DNA of 64,000 nt from Crotophaga sulcirostris (Eukaryota; Chordata; Aves; Cuculiformes; Crotophagidae). Every line of letters starts with the position of its first letter. The stretch's first letter is position 1. The stretch lies in the NCBI GenBank assembly GCA_013397455.1, contig VYZB01000036.1, positions 131,905 through 195,904 of the forward strand, in the 5' to 3' direction. Positions 1 to 13,500 of the stretch are shown piece after piece. Position numbers and translations under genes: made by a program. The notes under the pieces are model-generated. The model had not been told where the DNA came from, ran no database searches, and was given only the letters and a program-made list of their open reading frames with translations.

Positions 1-2153
1 TTAAACATCTTAGCTGAAGCATCCTCTTGCCCGTCTCTCTCCCTTGCCTCTGGAAGGAGCCATTTCAGAGGGCTGAAGCTATGCTCTGTAGGATGTCTGC
101 TAAGTCAAATGAATCCTCTTCTGGTGGCATCTCTCTTTCCCTCTCAAATGGAAAGGGCATTCCACGCAAGTGGATTATCTGAAACATCTAGACTGTTTGT
201 TCCTTTTCTATGTCTGGTGTCCATATCTCCCGTTTGACTCTGCTAGAATCCCTTTTCAAGTATATACCATGACTGGACACAAATTCCACTGCTTATTTCA
301 AATCGCTTTCTCAAACTCTCTACCATGAAACATACTGGTTTTGGGGTATACACCAGCACTCCATGTCTGCTTCATGACCCAAGTCTTTAAATATTTAAAT
401 ATTAATTCAGTTTATTTTTGATTTAGTGCATTGTTTGTACAAAGTGTGTCAGCGGCCCAGAGGCTGGCCAAGAACAGAAACAAAATCAAGTACACAGGAG
501 GGATGGGGAGTCAAAGAAATGGGAAAACATGAGAATAATTGCCTCTGACCATCATTTTACAGCTTTTAGAGAAGTTTTGAAATAAAACATCACATAATTT
601 TCCCCCTTACTTATGTAGCTACAGTCTCTGCGACTGTGAGGAAAGCAAATCCAACTGAGTGAGATTGTCTTGGAGCTTAAAAATATCATCACTGCTGCTG
701 AAAGAGAATATCTGTTATTACCAGTACTTCATCTTGATTTTTTTAAAGCTTTTTTTAAAGCTTTCACCCTGTGATCCCATCTGGATCCCCTACAAGACGG
801 GTAGAATTTAGAGTAACAAATGTTATGGTCTTCAGAGTAAATCTATTTGTAACAAATAGGAAGGAAAACACTTGGGTAGATTCCCAAATATGATGAACAG
901 TTTAAGATACCCTTGGGTATATCGAGTTTAAGTTATCTGTAGATTTTAACTATGCAACTGCAGCATTAAAAGTTCAATGGACTTTATCTTGTCTGGTATC
1001 ACTGGCTGCTATCCAGTAAAGCACTTACACATTGTTTTGTTCTAAGGACATTATGCCCTGATTTGAAATCAGAGTATTCAGCTGCATATTGTAATAAACC
1101 TGTGATAAGCAGTTTGACGAGCCCTGTAGCAAATACTGTTCTCCTGCTTCTTAAAGACGCCTGCGCAGTTTCTTAAAAAATACTGCTTTATCAAAATATA
1201 TTGAAAATACACCTAGATTATCCTTCTTTCCCCATTTTTTTTCAATGTTAAACGCAACTAGCAGAATTGTTGCTGTGTCTGCAGTTTAACGTTGAGATAA
1301 CTAATAGTTTATGTCTTTTGGATCTGTATTTGATAAAGAGAGTAAAAGGGAGTACTAATGTGTATTTCTGTGATGTCACTATTTTGTTGCTGCTGTTGTT
1401 GAAATGTAGCCATAGCTTGTCAGATTCAAATTCCTGGAAATTCTGTCTGTGCATATATGCTTAGTTCTTCCACCTTACTATGAACAAGTTATTTGATTTT
1501 TCATATCTGTTGTTTGCTTACCATAGACGTCAGCAGTGGTTTTTATGGTTTTTCCCAATTTTTTTAAGTAAAAGATACTTTTCTCATCCAGCTTCAACCC
1601 AAATGGCTAGAAAGACAACAAAAAAAAAGCACTCTACAATAGCATTTTAATTTATTTCCAACAATTAAAATCTCTTCCTTTAGGTGAACACAGAACAATG
1701 AAAGAGCCATGCTCTTTTCAACCACCATTGAACCCATGGATGATAAGGGTTGTTAATTTTACATGTATTAAAGGGTAGCCTCCTGTCTCTAGGATGTTTA
1801 AGGGCAGACAAGACAGATTGATTGGAATTCATCTTTTGACTTTAAGTTTCATAAGTCACACTAATATTATTTCCATTCAGTGCTGACCACGTTGCACAGT
1901 CTTAAATTCTTGGGAGAGCAGTAATTCATCCTATAGTAAAAAGACACTGCTTTTTCACAAAATTAGGCTATTAATTTAAATTATATTTTGTGAATAAACT
2001 GTATTTAGTCTCAGAATTTTTGGCCACCTGTGAGACCCTTTCAGATGGTTATTTTTACAATGACCAACTTCTCTTGGTACTATGTCTTCAAGGGATGTTT
2101 CAAGAAGACGGTGTCTTAGATAAATAGTGACTCTTTCAGTTGATCTCTACATG
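1..2153. other. Distal 3' flank, nothing recognised
   Basis: AT-rich single-copy-looking DNA on the far side of the SLC13A1 3' end. Reading frames here are short and unlike any family I know. No repeat with a recognisable signature was seen. Confidence 0.5.
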
Positions 2154-2499
2154 GTAGGATGTTGCGGACGGAGGAAGACACAGTCACTCAATATGAGTGG
2201 TCAGTGAACTTCGTTTATTGCAAGTTAAGCACACACTTATATAACCTTTTACTTCCCGTACACGTGTGTACACAGCATACATGCAACAGGTGATTGGATG
2301 ATTTATGTCTTCATGAACTGTCCACACGAACAATTAGCATCATTGATTGGTAGCTGATCATGTCACTTTGCCCCGCGGCTTTATGGGCCTCTTGTACCTC
2401 TTTTTGCAGCTGCTTTATCAGTTTGCTGTCTGTTCTCAAACCTCCACCGCATGCTTGAAATTCCTCCAAGCCTAGCTGGTTCAAGGGCAAACATCCTAC
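2154..2499 (-). mobile_element. Solo LTR of an avian endogenous retrovirus (probable)
   Basis: On the minus strand this segment has a TATATAAG box (about 2237-2246), then AATAAA (2214-2219), and a short tail of about 55 bases, the compact U3-R-U5 order of avian leukosis-type LTRs. The span is bounded by a perfect 10-base inverted pair: GTAGGATGTT at 2154-2163 and its complement at 2490-2499. The core ends read TGTT...AACA in the usual TG/CA form. There is no gag, pol or env sequence on either side, so it is best read as a solo LTR left by recombination. No clean direct target duplication is visible, so exact borders are uncertain. Confidence 0.65.
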
Positions 2500-3004
2500 T
2501 TCTCACAGAAGCCCTTCCACAGTAGGACACCTGTCTGTGTGGGGGATTTGCCCTAATACCAGCTGCTGTGGCTGTAGGTCACATCAAAGCAAAAGCCACA
2601 ATGACCAAATGAACAGTTATTAGAACTGTAAGAAATTCAGGATTTATTGACTGTATGGCATTTTTGTATACTGAAGCATTCCTACTGTTTTGTGGGCATT
2701 TGAACAAGATCAGCCAAACCCTAATCCCAGTCTCCTGAGGGATCTCTAGACAAACATCTCCTCTTTTGTGCACGCGCTTGAACATTTCCTTCAGGGTGAA
2801 AGGAGTGTGACAATACAGAAGAGAGAATTGTTTTAATAAAAAGTAACTGGAAACTGAACTAGCTAGGAAAGCCAGTCAGTCAGTAGGGAAGTTTACAACA
2901 TTCCTTGGTTTAGGTGCTAAAAGGCATTTGAGGTTTTCTTTATCTATTAGCTTCAAAATGTGAGGTCTAGGGGTCATGTCTGATCCTGTTGGGCTCGACT
3001 GTCT
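2500..3004. other. Spacer between LTR and CR1, nothing recognised
   Basis: No coding signal or identifiable repeat. The frames present are short and scattered with stops. Confidence 0.4.
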
Positions 3005-3366
3005 CTAGAGAAGTCTGTCTCATGTATTTACAACTACCTAAAAGGAGGTTGTAGTCAAGCAGGCGTTGGTCTCTTCTCTCAGGTGACCAGTGACAGAACT
3101 AGAGGACATGGATTCAAGCTTAGTCAGGGAAAGTTTAGACTTGATGTTAGGAAAAAGTTCTTCACTGAAAGGGTGATTGGCCATTGGAATGCGCTGCCCG
3201 GGGAGGTGGTGGAGTCACCAACCCTGGAGGTGTTTAAGAGGAGATTGGATGAGGCACTGAGTGCCATGGTTTAGGTGATGGGATGGTGTTAGTGTTGGGC
3301 TATAGTTTGGACTCAGTGATCTCAGAGGTCCTTTCCAACCTTGTAATACTGATGCTGTGTGATACT
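3005..3366 (+). mobile_element. CR1 LINE, 5'-truncated 3' end
   Basis: The CR1 ORF2 tail is readable ([20 protein letters not shown], then [20 protein letters not shown]), followed by the CR1 3' UTR with the TCAGAGGTCCTTTCCAACCT block. The usual ATTCTATGAT terminal repeats have decayed to a GATGCTGTGTGATACT form. Confidence 0.92.
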
Positions 3367-5849
3367 GTGGTGGGTAGTTCTCAGTCTGTGGAATAGTTAA
3401 CCTTAGCTGACGTAGTTATTGCTAGATGTAGATAATATACAAAATTACCACATCATCCTTGATGTAAGTCTCATCTGATTTACTTTAAGACAATGCAAGC
3501 ATCACTTCCCTTATTTTATTTTATTTTTTAGCAGACTGATAACGGATACATTACTCAGTGATGTATTTCTTTGCAGTCACAATCACATCACAGCGTACAT
3601 ATGGGTTGAATAAGCAACTCCATATAAATCAGTCAAGATTACGTCCTCTAAAGACCATTTAAATGATTGAACAATTTGGCTAAGGAAGACAAATCCTATG
3701 CTGACCGTTAGTATTTGTTGTTTATGCATTATGCAGGGGTCAGTGATTAATACTGGTGGTCTACTTATGTGGAATGAAGCGGTAGCATTTTGAGCTACAG
3801 CTGCAAAGCGCTGCATTAATTTTTTACTATTTTTTCCATCTGTTTAAACTGTGAGACCCTTCTCAATAATACCTGGCTCTGCATTTTTTCCAAGTACTGA
3901 GTCTTATGACGAGGTTGAGGAGAAAGTGTTGCATCTTTTAGAACTGTAGATCTTCCGCTTTTCATCCTGAAGTTGGCTACATTTCACTAAAGCTGGAAGG
4001 TGGTATGATGTACTGACTTGTATTATCCCAGCCAGGGGGAATTTTTATTTTATTTATAGATTTAACAAAAGAATTCAGTGAAAGTTTCAACGTTCCATGT
4101 GCCTTCTTATGATCTTCATAAGTCTCCATTTTCTCTGGCTTTTCTCCTCTTTCCAATGAAAATATTAATTCTAACTCTAATAATATTTAGCAACTTCTTT
4201 TGAATATCAGTAGTCTCCTGAAAGAAAGTGTGAGAGAGGTATTTTTCTGTCATATTTGATAGTGTTGGTACAGCCAGAAAAAAAAAATGCACAGAAAGGC
4301 TGAGCTACTGGTTAGCATGAGGCAATAGCAAAACAGTGAAGCCTCCTACTTCAGGGTCCTCTCTTAGCCACGACACTGAATTTCTGTAAATTAACTCTTT
4401 TCCAGTGAGAGTCAAGTGGTGAGTACCATGTTGCTACATGAATATAATTTATTTTTTCGTCACAGAACCATTAAACATCTTCTGATGCAAATATATCTAT
4501 AGCCAAGTATATAATGTTGTATATTCACTTCACTAAACTGTGATTAGCCGAGGCAATGTCAATTAAAACGGAAATTAAAAAAAAGTGCGTGGATGACTAG
4601 TTTAATCTTCCTTGTGTTTTTTTAACTGCTACCTGCAGTCCAATTATGACAAAGGACATTAATTAATTCAAGGTCAAATTATATTACCTTTCTTAAAAAA
4701 AAGAGGGAAATGAGCTAGAAGAATAGGAATTATCAGAAAGACAAAACTCAAGGACCTTAATAGATTTACTGACCTTTATTCTTGAGATGGGTTAGTAATC
4801 ATTATAGTGCAGTGAATGTTTTCTTAAATAATTTAGATGCCATTGCTTGCTTCTTGGAGGTGCTTCATAAAGGTTCTCTGAAGCTAGCAAAGCAGATAAA
4901 TATGGACACTCCGTAGAAATAAAATAGACAAAACTGCAGCTCCATTGCATCCTAGGTAGACACCGTTAAGTTTCTGCTCAGCTTTTTCAAGAACTTCCAA
5001 GATTCTACTGAATAATTAGTTCAATAATGATGTTCATCCTGAAGCAGAAAGACACAAAGTGACAAAAATCCCATTTATGGATCTCTTCACACTGAGAATG
5101 TTTCTTCTATTTTCACTTTAGCAAAATTCCCCTAGCACAGGTGTCCCAATGAGAAAGAAACTGGTTAAAGAAAAGCCATAGCTTAAACCACATGGTTGCC
5201 ATATGTGAAGTAAAACCAAAGCTGTAGAACTTAAAGTAAAATACTGAACTTCTAATTAAACTTCACAGGGTAATTTCTTTTTTTTACAGATAAATTGAAT
5301 AGAATTACTTCCTGTCTTCCTTAAAAAATTAATGACAAATCACATCCATCCCACTTTTCTGTACATTTGAGAAATAGAGTCGTAAAGGGTACCTTTGAGT
5401 ACCACATCTGAGTTCCCATGACTTTTGCAATGACAGGATCCTGAAGTCTAGATATCCAATAATGCCCACACATTTCCACTGCTTGACATGCACAGAGACA
5501 CCAAGCCATGAACTAGGACTGCTTACTAGTGCCTACTTACTGGTTCCTACCTTTTCAAAATCCTCCCCAGCCAACAGTCAAAATGCATTACAAGTAGCAA
5601 AGGACATGAAAGATAAGATAAAAAATTGTTTAACACATGAATTAGATGTAATGCAAACTGCAGGCCATAACTTATAGGGTGGTGAAAAGAAAGGTGAAAG
5701 AGCATTCACATAGGTATGATGTACTCAGGCCAGGGTTAACTGATGAAATTCGCCCTCTTTAGTATTTAATGAATTTGCCTGAAACAATTTCTGAATAATT
5801 GGCACTTGTTTGTGAAACCTCATAGCAGATGGTGATGTCTGCCAGGAGC
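3367..5849. other. Intergenic, nothing recognised
   Basis: AT-rich DNA with several poly-A/poly-T runs. No gene or family-level repeat could be supported. Confidence 0.4.
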
Positions 5850-6440
5850 AAAGAAAGAGCAGCTAAATGTGTCAAACTCACTCTGATATCCAGAAAGCTA
5901 TTGAGAGAAGTAATTAAATAATCAATTTTAAGTGTTTAGAGGATAACAACTTGGTAAGAAAGAAGCAACACTAATTTGTCAAGAACAAGTCATGTCAAAC
6001 AAAGCAATTAGTTCTCTGACTACCCTGTGACTTTGCCTGGTCTAGTAGATGAAAAAGCACTAAGTCATGTATCTTGGTTTTAGAAAGGCTTTTGTTCCAT
6101 TACATTCTCCTAAGTAACTAGGGTGTTAGTACCTCAGGAAAAGTATATAGTGTGGGCATACATTTGTGTTCCAAATCTGCACTCAGAAAACAGGGGTCAC
6201 ATTCCAAAAAATAGGTTTTTTTAATAGTTTATCTTGGAGTTTACTGGGGGTTTCAGGGTTCCAGTAGTGTTTGTTTAATCTGTGATTTAGATCATGCATT
6301 AGGGAATGATAACAATAAAATCTATGGATAACAGAAAAGTTTTATGGGTAGTGAGCTCTTTGGAGACTGGTTGAGAATCCAAAACTATATTGTTATATCA
6401 GGTAAATTATTTGAAATTAATAAAACCCATTAACTTATTT
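5850..6440 (+). mobile_element. Ancient, highly diverged CR1-type LINE relic (reverse transcriptase part)
   Basis: Several phrases follow old amniote CR1 consensus order: AATTTGTCAAGAACAAGTCA (target region before the RT core), a Lys-Ala-Phe segment in the position of FSKAFD, and later a stretch translating as Asp-Leu-Asp-His matching the NDLDEG region. Indels and stops are frequent. It is much older than the neighbouring CR1 on the other strand. Confidence 0.6.
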
Positions 6441-6513
6441 GAGATAAACGCAGAGATCTGTATTTAGCAAGACAAAACCAGCTCTACAAATAAGTAATGG
6501 GGACTTAGAACTG

Positions 6514-7325
6514 TAGAATCACAGAATGATTTGAGTTGGAAGGGACCTTCAAAGATGGTTTAGTTCATCTTTCAGTAGGTCAAGTTGCTCAAAGCCCCAT
6601 CTAACCTGATTTTGAACATTTTCAGTAATGACAAAGCCAAAGCTTCTCTGGGCAACCTGTTCCCATGTCTCACCACCCTCATCATAAAGAATTTCCTCCT
6701 TATATCCAATCTAAATCTACCCTCTTTCAGTTTAAAACTGTTGCCTCTTGTCCTGTCACTGTAAACCACGGTAAAATGTTTCTCTTTCTTTTAAGACTCC
6801 TTTAGACAGTGAAAGGCTACAATAAAGTCTTCCCAGAGTTTTCTGTTCTCCAAGCTGAACAACACCTCAGCCTTTCCTATTCTTCTTTCAGTCTTTCCTC
6901 ATAGGAAAGGTGTTCCATCCCTCTGATCATTTTGTGGCCCTCCTCTGGACCTGCTCCAACAGATCCATGTTTGTCTTATACTGGGGACTTAAGAGCTGGA
7001 CCCAGTACTCCAGGTGGGGTCTCACAAGAGCAGAATAAAGGGGCAGAATCACCTCCCTTGGCCTGCTGACCATGATTCTTCTTATGCAGCCCAGGATAAG
7101 GTTCGCTTTCTGGACTGCAAGCACACATTGCTGGTTTATGTCCAATTTTTCCTTCACCAGCATACCCACGTCCTTCTCTGCAGGGCTGCTCTCAATCACT
7201 TCATCCCCCAACCTGTATTGGTAGTGGAGACAGCCCCAACCCAGGTGCAGAAACTTGCACTTGGCCTTGTTGAACCTCATGAGGTTAAAGACTTAGTGAA
7301 ATCCTTCATGAAGTTAAGGACTTCT
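6514..7325 (-). mobile_element. CR1 LINE fragment with end of reverse transcriptase ORF
   Basis: The 3' end is at the low coordinate (AATCACAGAATGATTTGAGT, then TTGGAAGGGACC). Reading leftward, the CR1 ORF2 C-terminus is open for 117 codons (6927-7280), with [14 protein letters not shown], the [12 protein letters not shown] block and [14 protein letters not shown]. The remaining tail (6572-6769) is in another frame. It is truncated at its 5' side and inactive. Confidence 0.92.
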
Positions 7326-7383
7326 TAACTAGACAACAATAGGACAGAAAAATCCAAGATTTGTAGCGGATCACAAATGAGGC

Positions 7384-7470
7384 AAGATGGCCCTGAATCA
7401 CTCAGGCAATTGGACTAGGTGATTGTTGTAAGTCCCTTCCAGCTGAAATATTCTATTCTATTCTGTCTAT
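7384..7470 (+). mobile_element. CR1 3'-terminal fragment
   Basis: TTGGACTAGGTGATTGTTGT and AAGTCCCTTCCAGCTGAAAT followed by ATTCTATTCTATTCTG are the last bases of a CR1 3' UTR. The terminal repeat runs directly into the microsatellite that follows. Confidence 0.85.
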
Positions 7471-7510
7471 TCTGTTCTGTTCTGTTCTCTTCTGTCCTGT
7501 CCTGTCTTGT
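7452..7510 (+). repeat. Pentanucleotide microsatellite (TTCTG/TCCTG)n
   Basis: Tandem TTCTG, TCCTG and TCTTG units lie at the tail of the CR1 fragment, apparently grown from its ATTCT terminal repeats. Confidence 0.85.
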
Positions 7511-10500
7511 CCTCTTCTTCTTCAAAAGGAATTAAAAAAGAAAAAAAAAAATCTTCATTTTGGGATGTATGAGCAAAGGTATGAGGTTTAAAATAACTAC
7601 TGCATTACAATTAGAAATATGGGGGCTTACATAGTTTTATCAGCTATATCTGCCTATTATTGGATCCACAAGGATACCCACTTCTGTGGACATGTGGGTT
7701 GTTCAGGAGGGATGTACTTGTACTGCAAAGTGTCAAGAAGAGGACAAAAAAATTTAAAATGTTTTGAAAAAAATATTACAAAGTGGAAAAGAACTGATTT
7801 TGGCAATGAAAAATGGTGAACTGTTGAGAACTCCAACAGTCAGACATCCTACTGAAAGATTTACTGTATCAGTTAAATACGTACACTTTGTTTAAAACAT
7901 CTATGGCTTTTCCCATACTTTTGTGTCAATTATTCTGGGTACCCAGGACCTCAAGATATTGCATTTCAAAAAGGAGCTACTGCTGCTACTGCTGCCATAC
8001 ACAGATAATGACGTGAGCAGTACAGCTAATCAAACTCACACAGTGAGTGAGGTATAGTTTGTCTCTATGCTTTTGATTGATTTCTCTACCCATGCCTGGC
8101 CATTGGCATCATGCCCAGGAACATACAGAAACATCTTAGTTGTTTAGGCTAGAAAGCAGAAGTCTGGACGAAGGACAAAATGGCAGCTCCAATCAGACAA
8201 CAACAGAATCCTTTATGGGGTGCAATGATCAGCTGGTCACTATGTCCTCTAGTGTTAGCTGAGATGTGAATAATTTACATGAGAAAAGTTTAGATTGTGT
8301 ATCAGGGATTAGAATCTGTATTACACAACTTCCTGTAATGTGCTATCCAAAGTTTACTTTGTTGAATGATTCAGCAGATGAACTTGGCATTTATCTGAAT
8401 GCAGATCTCTTTTCTCATCAGCTATTGATTTCTAGTTGGAGTAGTTTCTCCTGAAGTTAATAGCAGCATTATCACCTGCAAATGTTAAATGTAAATTCAA
8501 AATGTTTGATTGTATTACTGCACATTTTACATTTACAAGTATTGTTAGTACAATTTTATTACTGTCTTGACTATAATCAAAATTACAAAGAAATATTTCT
8601 TCTTTGAATCTGTAGTAATAAGTAGCTACAAAAAGATTTTGCTGTTTCTATGCTTTGAGGCCTTAGTAGCCACAGGAATAAAAAAACAACATGAAAAAAA
8701 GCCCAAACCAGTTCCTCATTCCAATCAGTCTTTAGCTATTTTCACAATTAAAGAAGAAGCCGATGTAATGCTGACAATGAATTTCTTGGCCTTGCTGAGA
8801 TGCATCATTTTATCCTAGGGGAGCACGTATTTTGGGAAACAGTTCTATTTAATTTGCAACTATAGTCAAGTGATGTGATTTTATTTATGTAAGAAAAGTA
8901 AATTTTATTTAGAAATGGATTTCAGCAGGATGTGGCTCACAACCCTGGGTAATCACACTGAAGGGACTTGCAATTATTCTTATGAGAAAAATGAGTGGGT
9001 TTTGCAACATAATGTTGTATGTCACCAATTTCTCAAAAGGTTTTTAACATTCATTTTATTTGTTAACCTAAGAAATGATTACAATTTTGCTAAGGTCCTA
9101 CACAATACAGTAACTAGCAGTGATTAGTACTATTGTTTTCTTAGTATTTTTTTACTTTTCCGCTAACACTATCCACTTGTCAGAAAAACAACCCATATTT
9201 TCAAATCAAAGATAACTTGAAATTTCTCAGATGTGGACAAGGAAGACCCAAGATGTTCTTAGGGGAGAATCATTCCAGAGCATGTTGCAGAAGCCTAATC
9301 AGGTCAAGGATTTCTCCTCGGACTGCAAGTTGCTTGTATTGGCATCCACAATCAGAAAAACATCTCCAGAGCTCTCCCAGGAGCTCTGCCCCTAGGTGAC
9401 AGAGCAAGGTGAGGTCCATGGTGAGAGGCTGAGCTTAAGCATAGCTAACATTTAGCTAACTTTAATTGGGATATTTTTAAAGGGGCAGTATAGGCAGAAG
9501 ACTGGTTTGGATGGATGAAGACCTGCTGTCCACTCCTGTGTTTTGCTAGCTTTGAAGGGGAGCCAAAGCACATGGGATTTTCCATCTTCCATTATCTTTA
9601 GTCCCATCATGGCTGTGTAGCAATGTCAGAAAATTATGTTCCTGGCAACTTCATGTAGTAGCCTTCATTTGCCTTGTCAGCATCATGTAAGACAATCTAC
9701 TTTATCCATGTGGCCCGTAAAACCATCCTGGAAGTGCAATACAACTTGAGAGTGAGGGCATAAGTGGCTGCAGGAAGGCACAGGAAGTTTGACTCCAATT
9801 ATAAGGCTTTACTCATAATCCATTTTTATATAAAGGGTGCTCCACAGCTATGAATTTCAAGAGTGGTGTTCAAAAATGTCACTCAAGACATTGCCTAAGC
9901 CATGAATTCTAGAATTGCTACATTGAAAATATGCAGTGCAAACAGGAAAGGGTTAATGGCTTATTGAAATTGAAGAATTGTTCTTAATGGGTGTAAAACT
10001 CCATCTGCTTTCACTGTGTGAACAAGGAAAATTATGGTACTATCTATGCCATCCATTTCCTTCTCCCCTGATGCATTATAACAGCAGCTAAAGAAAGAAC
10101 TGACCGGCACATGGGTTTCTATATTATGCAAACTGAACTTTTCAAATCCGTGAAGGATGTCAGCAAGTGTTGTCAGTCTTGTACATGGATCATTACCAGT
10201 TTTGAAAGGTGAGACTGAGAACTGCAGATTGTAGGTTAGCTTCTTTCTCTCTCTCTCTTGCTCCTTCCCTTCCTTTCCTTCTTCCCTGCTCCCTTGCCCT
10301 TCTCATTTCTTTGTTTAATTTCCTCTTTTTATCACTTTACAATAAGAAACAGAGTTTTGCAAGACAATATAGAAGTTTGATAAAAGATGCTTTTTCAGAG
10401 AAATCGTCTAGGAGAGCAGAAAATGCTTTTGCCGTTTGTTATGCACTCAAGCAAGTGCTACAATGAACAATAGACTTTTGCTCTGTTTATTTCTGGTGAG

Positions 10501-13500
10501 CCAAATAAATAGTAAAAACTATCAAATTTTTGTGGCTTAGTTGCATGTGCCTGAAATGCTTATGTTGTGTAGCTTTAGTGTATACACTTGACAATTTATG
10601 TTTGTTTTGTTAGCTGCACTCTTGGGTGCACAGAGGAAGATGGACATCACATAGCATGAATTACAACATTTGAGGTGAAGAACAGTTTATCTCAGTGATG
10701 CTCTGTGTATTGTAAAGGGTGAGCCTCTTAGCCTTATAAATACCAGTGAATCCTGTGTTAAAACCCACTTATAATAAAAAGATATTGTTTTATTTTAGTT
10801 GAAGGAAATCACCTGACCTGAAGGTCCAAATTTTGTATTTTAACAGAGGTTTCATACTTCTTTTTTTTCCATGCTTAGACCTTTTTCCTAAGAAAAATCC
10901 ACAAATCTGCCTGCCTGCTTAATCCTGGAAATATTAAACTGCTCTCTCAAACTTTTCAGATTGATTCCTACTTTAAGCACCTCTGAATGCCACTGTGCCT
11001 ATATCTCTCTATGGGGCGTGGAACCATGATCCAGCTACAGCAAGATATTCTCACCCTCTCTCCCTGTTCCTTGGACAGGTTCCAATAGGCGAGGGCAAAA
11101 GTGCGATTGTAGTCTCAGCTGCCAGACCCAGACCTTCCCCTCAAAGCTGATTGCCCATGCTGTGGGCTTATAGCTGTCTTTCTGGGTCTCAGCAGTTTTT
11201 CTGCGTTGACTCCCTCTGTTGGAAGGAGAATGCGTCTTATGGCCTGGTAACATTGGGGTCTCTTTCAGGATGTAAAAGCTGTTGCTTCAAACTACACAGC
11301 ATTCGAGGAGGCAACATAGAATAAGTTTTTATGCTTTCTGTATTGTTAGAGGATGTTGGAGGATGGAAACAGAAGTCTCTAAGTAAAGGAAACAGGTTGC
11401 ACAAAAATGCCAGCAGTGCTCTTGGATCAATGCCTGAGAACAGAGTTTCAGACACGTGTTTTTCATTAGCATTTTATTTTGGATATGTTTTGGTTGTATC
11501 AACTTGTTGGTTCTCCAATCCTCATGTGATAATTAGTTCTCCCCCATATTTTGTACAGGAGTTTAGAGAACAATCTGAAGCCCACTATGGGAGCTTGACA
11601 CCCAGGTTTCCATATTTGACAGAACTGAACATGGCAGAACCTGAGGCCCTTCATATAAGGAAGGCCAAATGAAAAGCTTGGAAGGGTCTCTTCCAGCCAT
11701 CCTTGTGCATCTTCTCTAGCATCTTGACCTAAAATGATTCTTCTTGACTTCAAGGGGCACTGAATCAAGTACCAGACATTCAGGGACTATTTTGCACAGG
11801 TAAATGCAAATTAAGAACCAAGAAGTTAAAGGCTAATATATATATTCTGCTTGTAAAAGAACTTAACAGAGAGAAAATTTTTTACTTTAACTTCTTTATA
11901 AAGAATTTTCCTCTTTTTGAATTCTTTTAAAAGTGAACTTTTTGATATTCAGTAAGTTTAAGTTATTCTCAGCGGGTGCTCTTCTCTAACATTTATATCA
12001 GTGTTGAGATGTTGTAATAATAAAAAAGATTTAAGAAATTTCAGGCACTTTTATTGAAAGATAACCTTTCTCCATAGGCCACAATTTTAGCTCTTGTTAA
12101 TTTATCTCGAAATACATGTTAGACTGTACAGCATTTAGGAAATATTTAATTTAGAAATAGTGTATCAGTATCGTAAAAGAAGCTTGTACAGAAATTGAAC
12201 ATCGTGCAGGTAAAGTAACACACAACAGCTTCCAAAAACACACAAGTATTAAGGAATAACACTGACAAAGAGTTCAGTAATTGTTAAAACCTGCAAATCA
12301 TCAAATCAAATTTGCAGAGACAAAGAAGTAAGCTGGTAACTAAAATTATCATTTATCACTAATAGCTGCAAAGCAACCTGAAATCTGTGCACACCTGACC
12401 TCTGAGGAATGTCCTCAGCTTTGGGAGTGCTGAGGCAGCAGGGTGTCACCATCAGGGCAGGTGGTATCCTCCTGTGGGGTGCCAACAGCAGGAATAGACT
12501 TCTGTGCATCTAAGATTTCTATAGAAGACTTGCAGTCCTGCCAGCAGCTGTAGACAATGTACAACAGTCTTTTGATTGTTGCAATTAATACAAAAACTGA
12601 CTCAGTGTCTATATCTACTAAAAAAGTTGTAAGATCCACGGTATAATGCTTTTTTTTTTTTCACTACGCTCTTCCTGAGTTGCTGTGGCCCTCAGGCCAC
12701 AGGTTGGTTAACTTTAAACAGGCAAGATTCTTGCAGTAAACAAACACAGACATTTCATTTTAAAAGTACATAAGAGGATTTACACTGCAAGATTGATCTG
12801 TCTGTCTGATCATAGCAACAGAACATTCAAGAAGATTTTTCCAGGGTTCACTTGTTTTTTTTGTTTCTGGTAACGCAAAAGCACATCTTTCAAAAGCTAG
12901 GTGAAAATATATTAAACACTGGACATCCATAGAAAAGGAAAGCAAAGACATATCTTCCCTAATGAAGCGCATGGCAAAGGCTCCATTTCCTTCAGCACAA
13001 ATGGGACCAAAAATAATTAATAAGTCATAAATACTATGTACTAATGCAGTTAACTAAGTAGACTCAGCTGAGAGAAAAAGAAATGACACCATTTACAAAT
13101 AGTTAATGTAGCCATCATATATTAATCAACTCTTAAAATAATTATAGATACATTTCCACCCATTTTCACAATACTTACAAACTCTGGACAAAGCAATGAA
13201 TGTAATAGTGACATAGGAAGAGTATGTTTTCTGCTGGCAGTCAGCATAGTGCTCCATGCTTCCAGTCAGAGCCAAACCCGCCTACTGGATACCCAGAGAA
13301 CCAACAATCTTGAAATTATTTTTTCCTCCGTTTCAGTGCTCTCAGCTGAAGAAGAGCAATATTAATCTCTGCACTGCAGTTGTTCAATAAGTTGTTCAAT
13401 AAGTTACCAACGATAACAACACAGCTCGAAGATTGTGTCTGACCCGTTCCTTAAACTTTTAGCAAAACAAAGAAAGTCCTGGTTAAACTCTACATTCCCG

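Noticed and set aside
10209..10466. 85-codon plus-strand frame starting with a Leu/Ser-rich run like a signal peptide
   Set aside because: The hydrophobic start is simply the translation of the CT-rich tract; no family match for the rest.
11331..11672. 113-codon plus-strand frame
   Set aside because: Overlaps minus-strand frames at 11237-11455 and 11499-11768, and its sequence shows no domain or motif.
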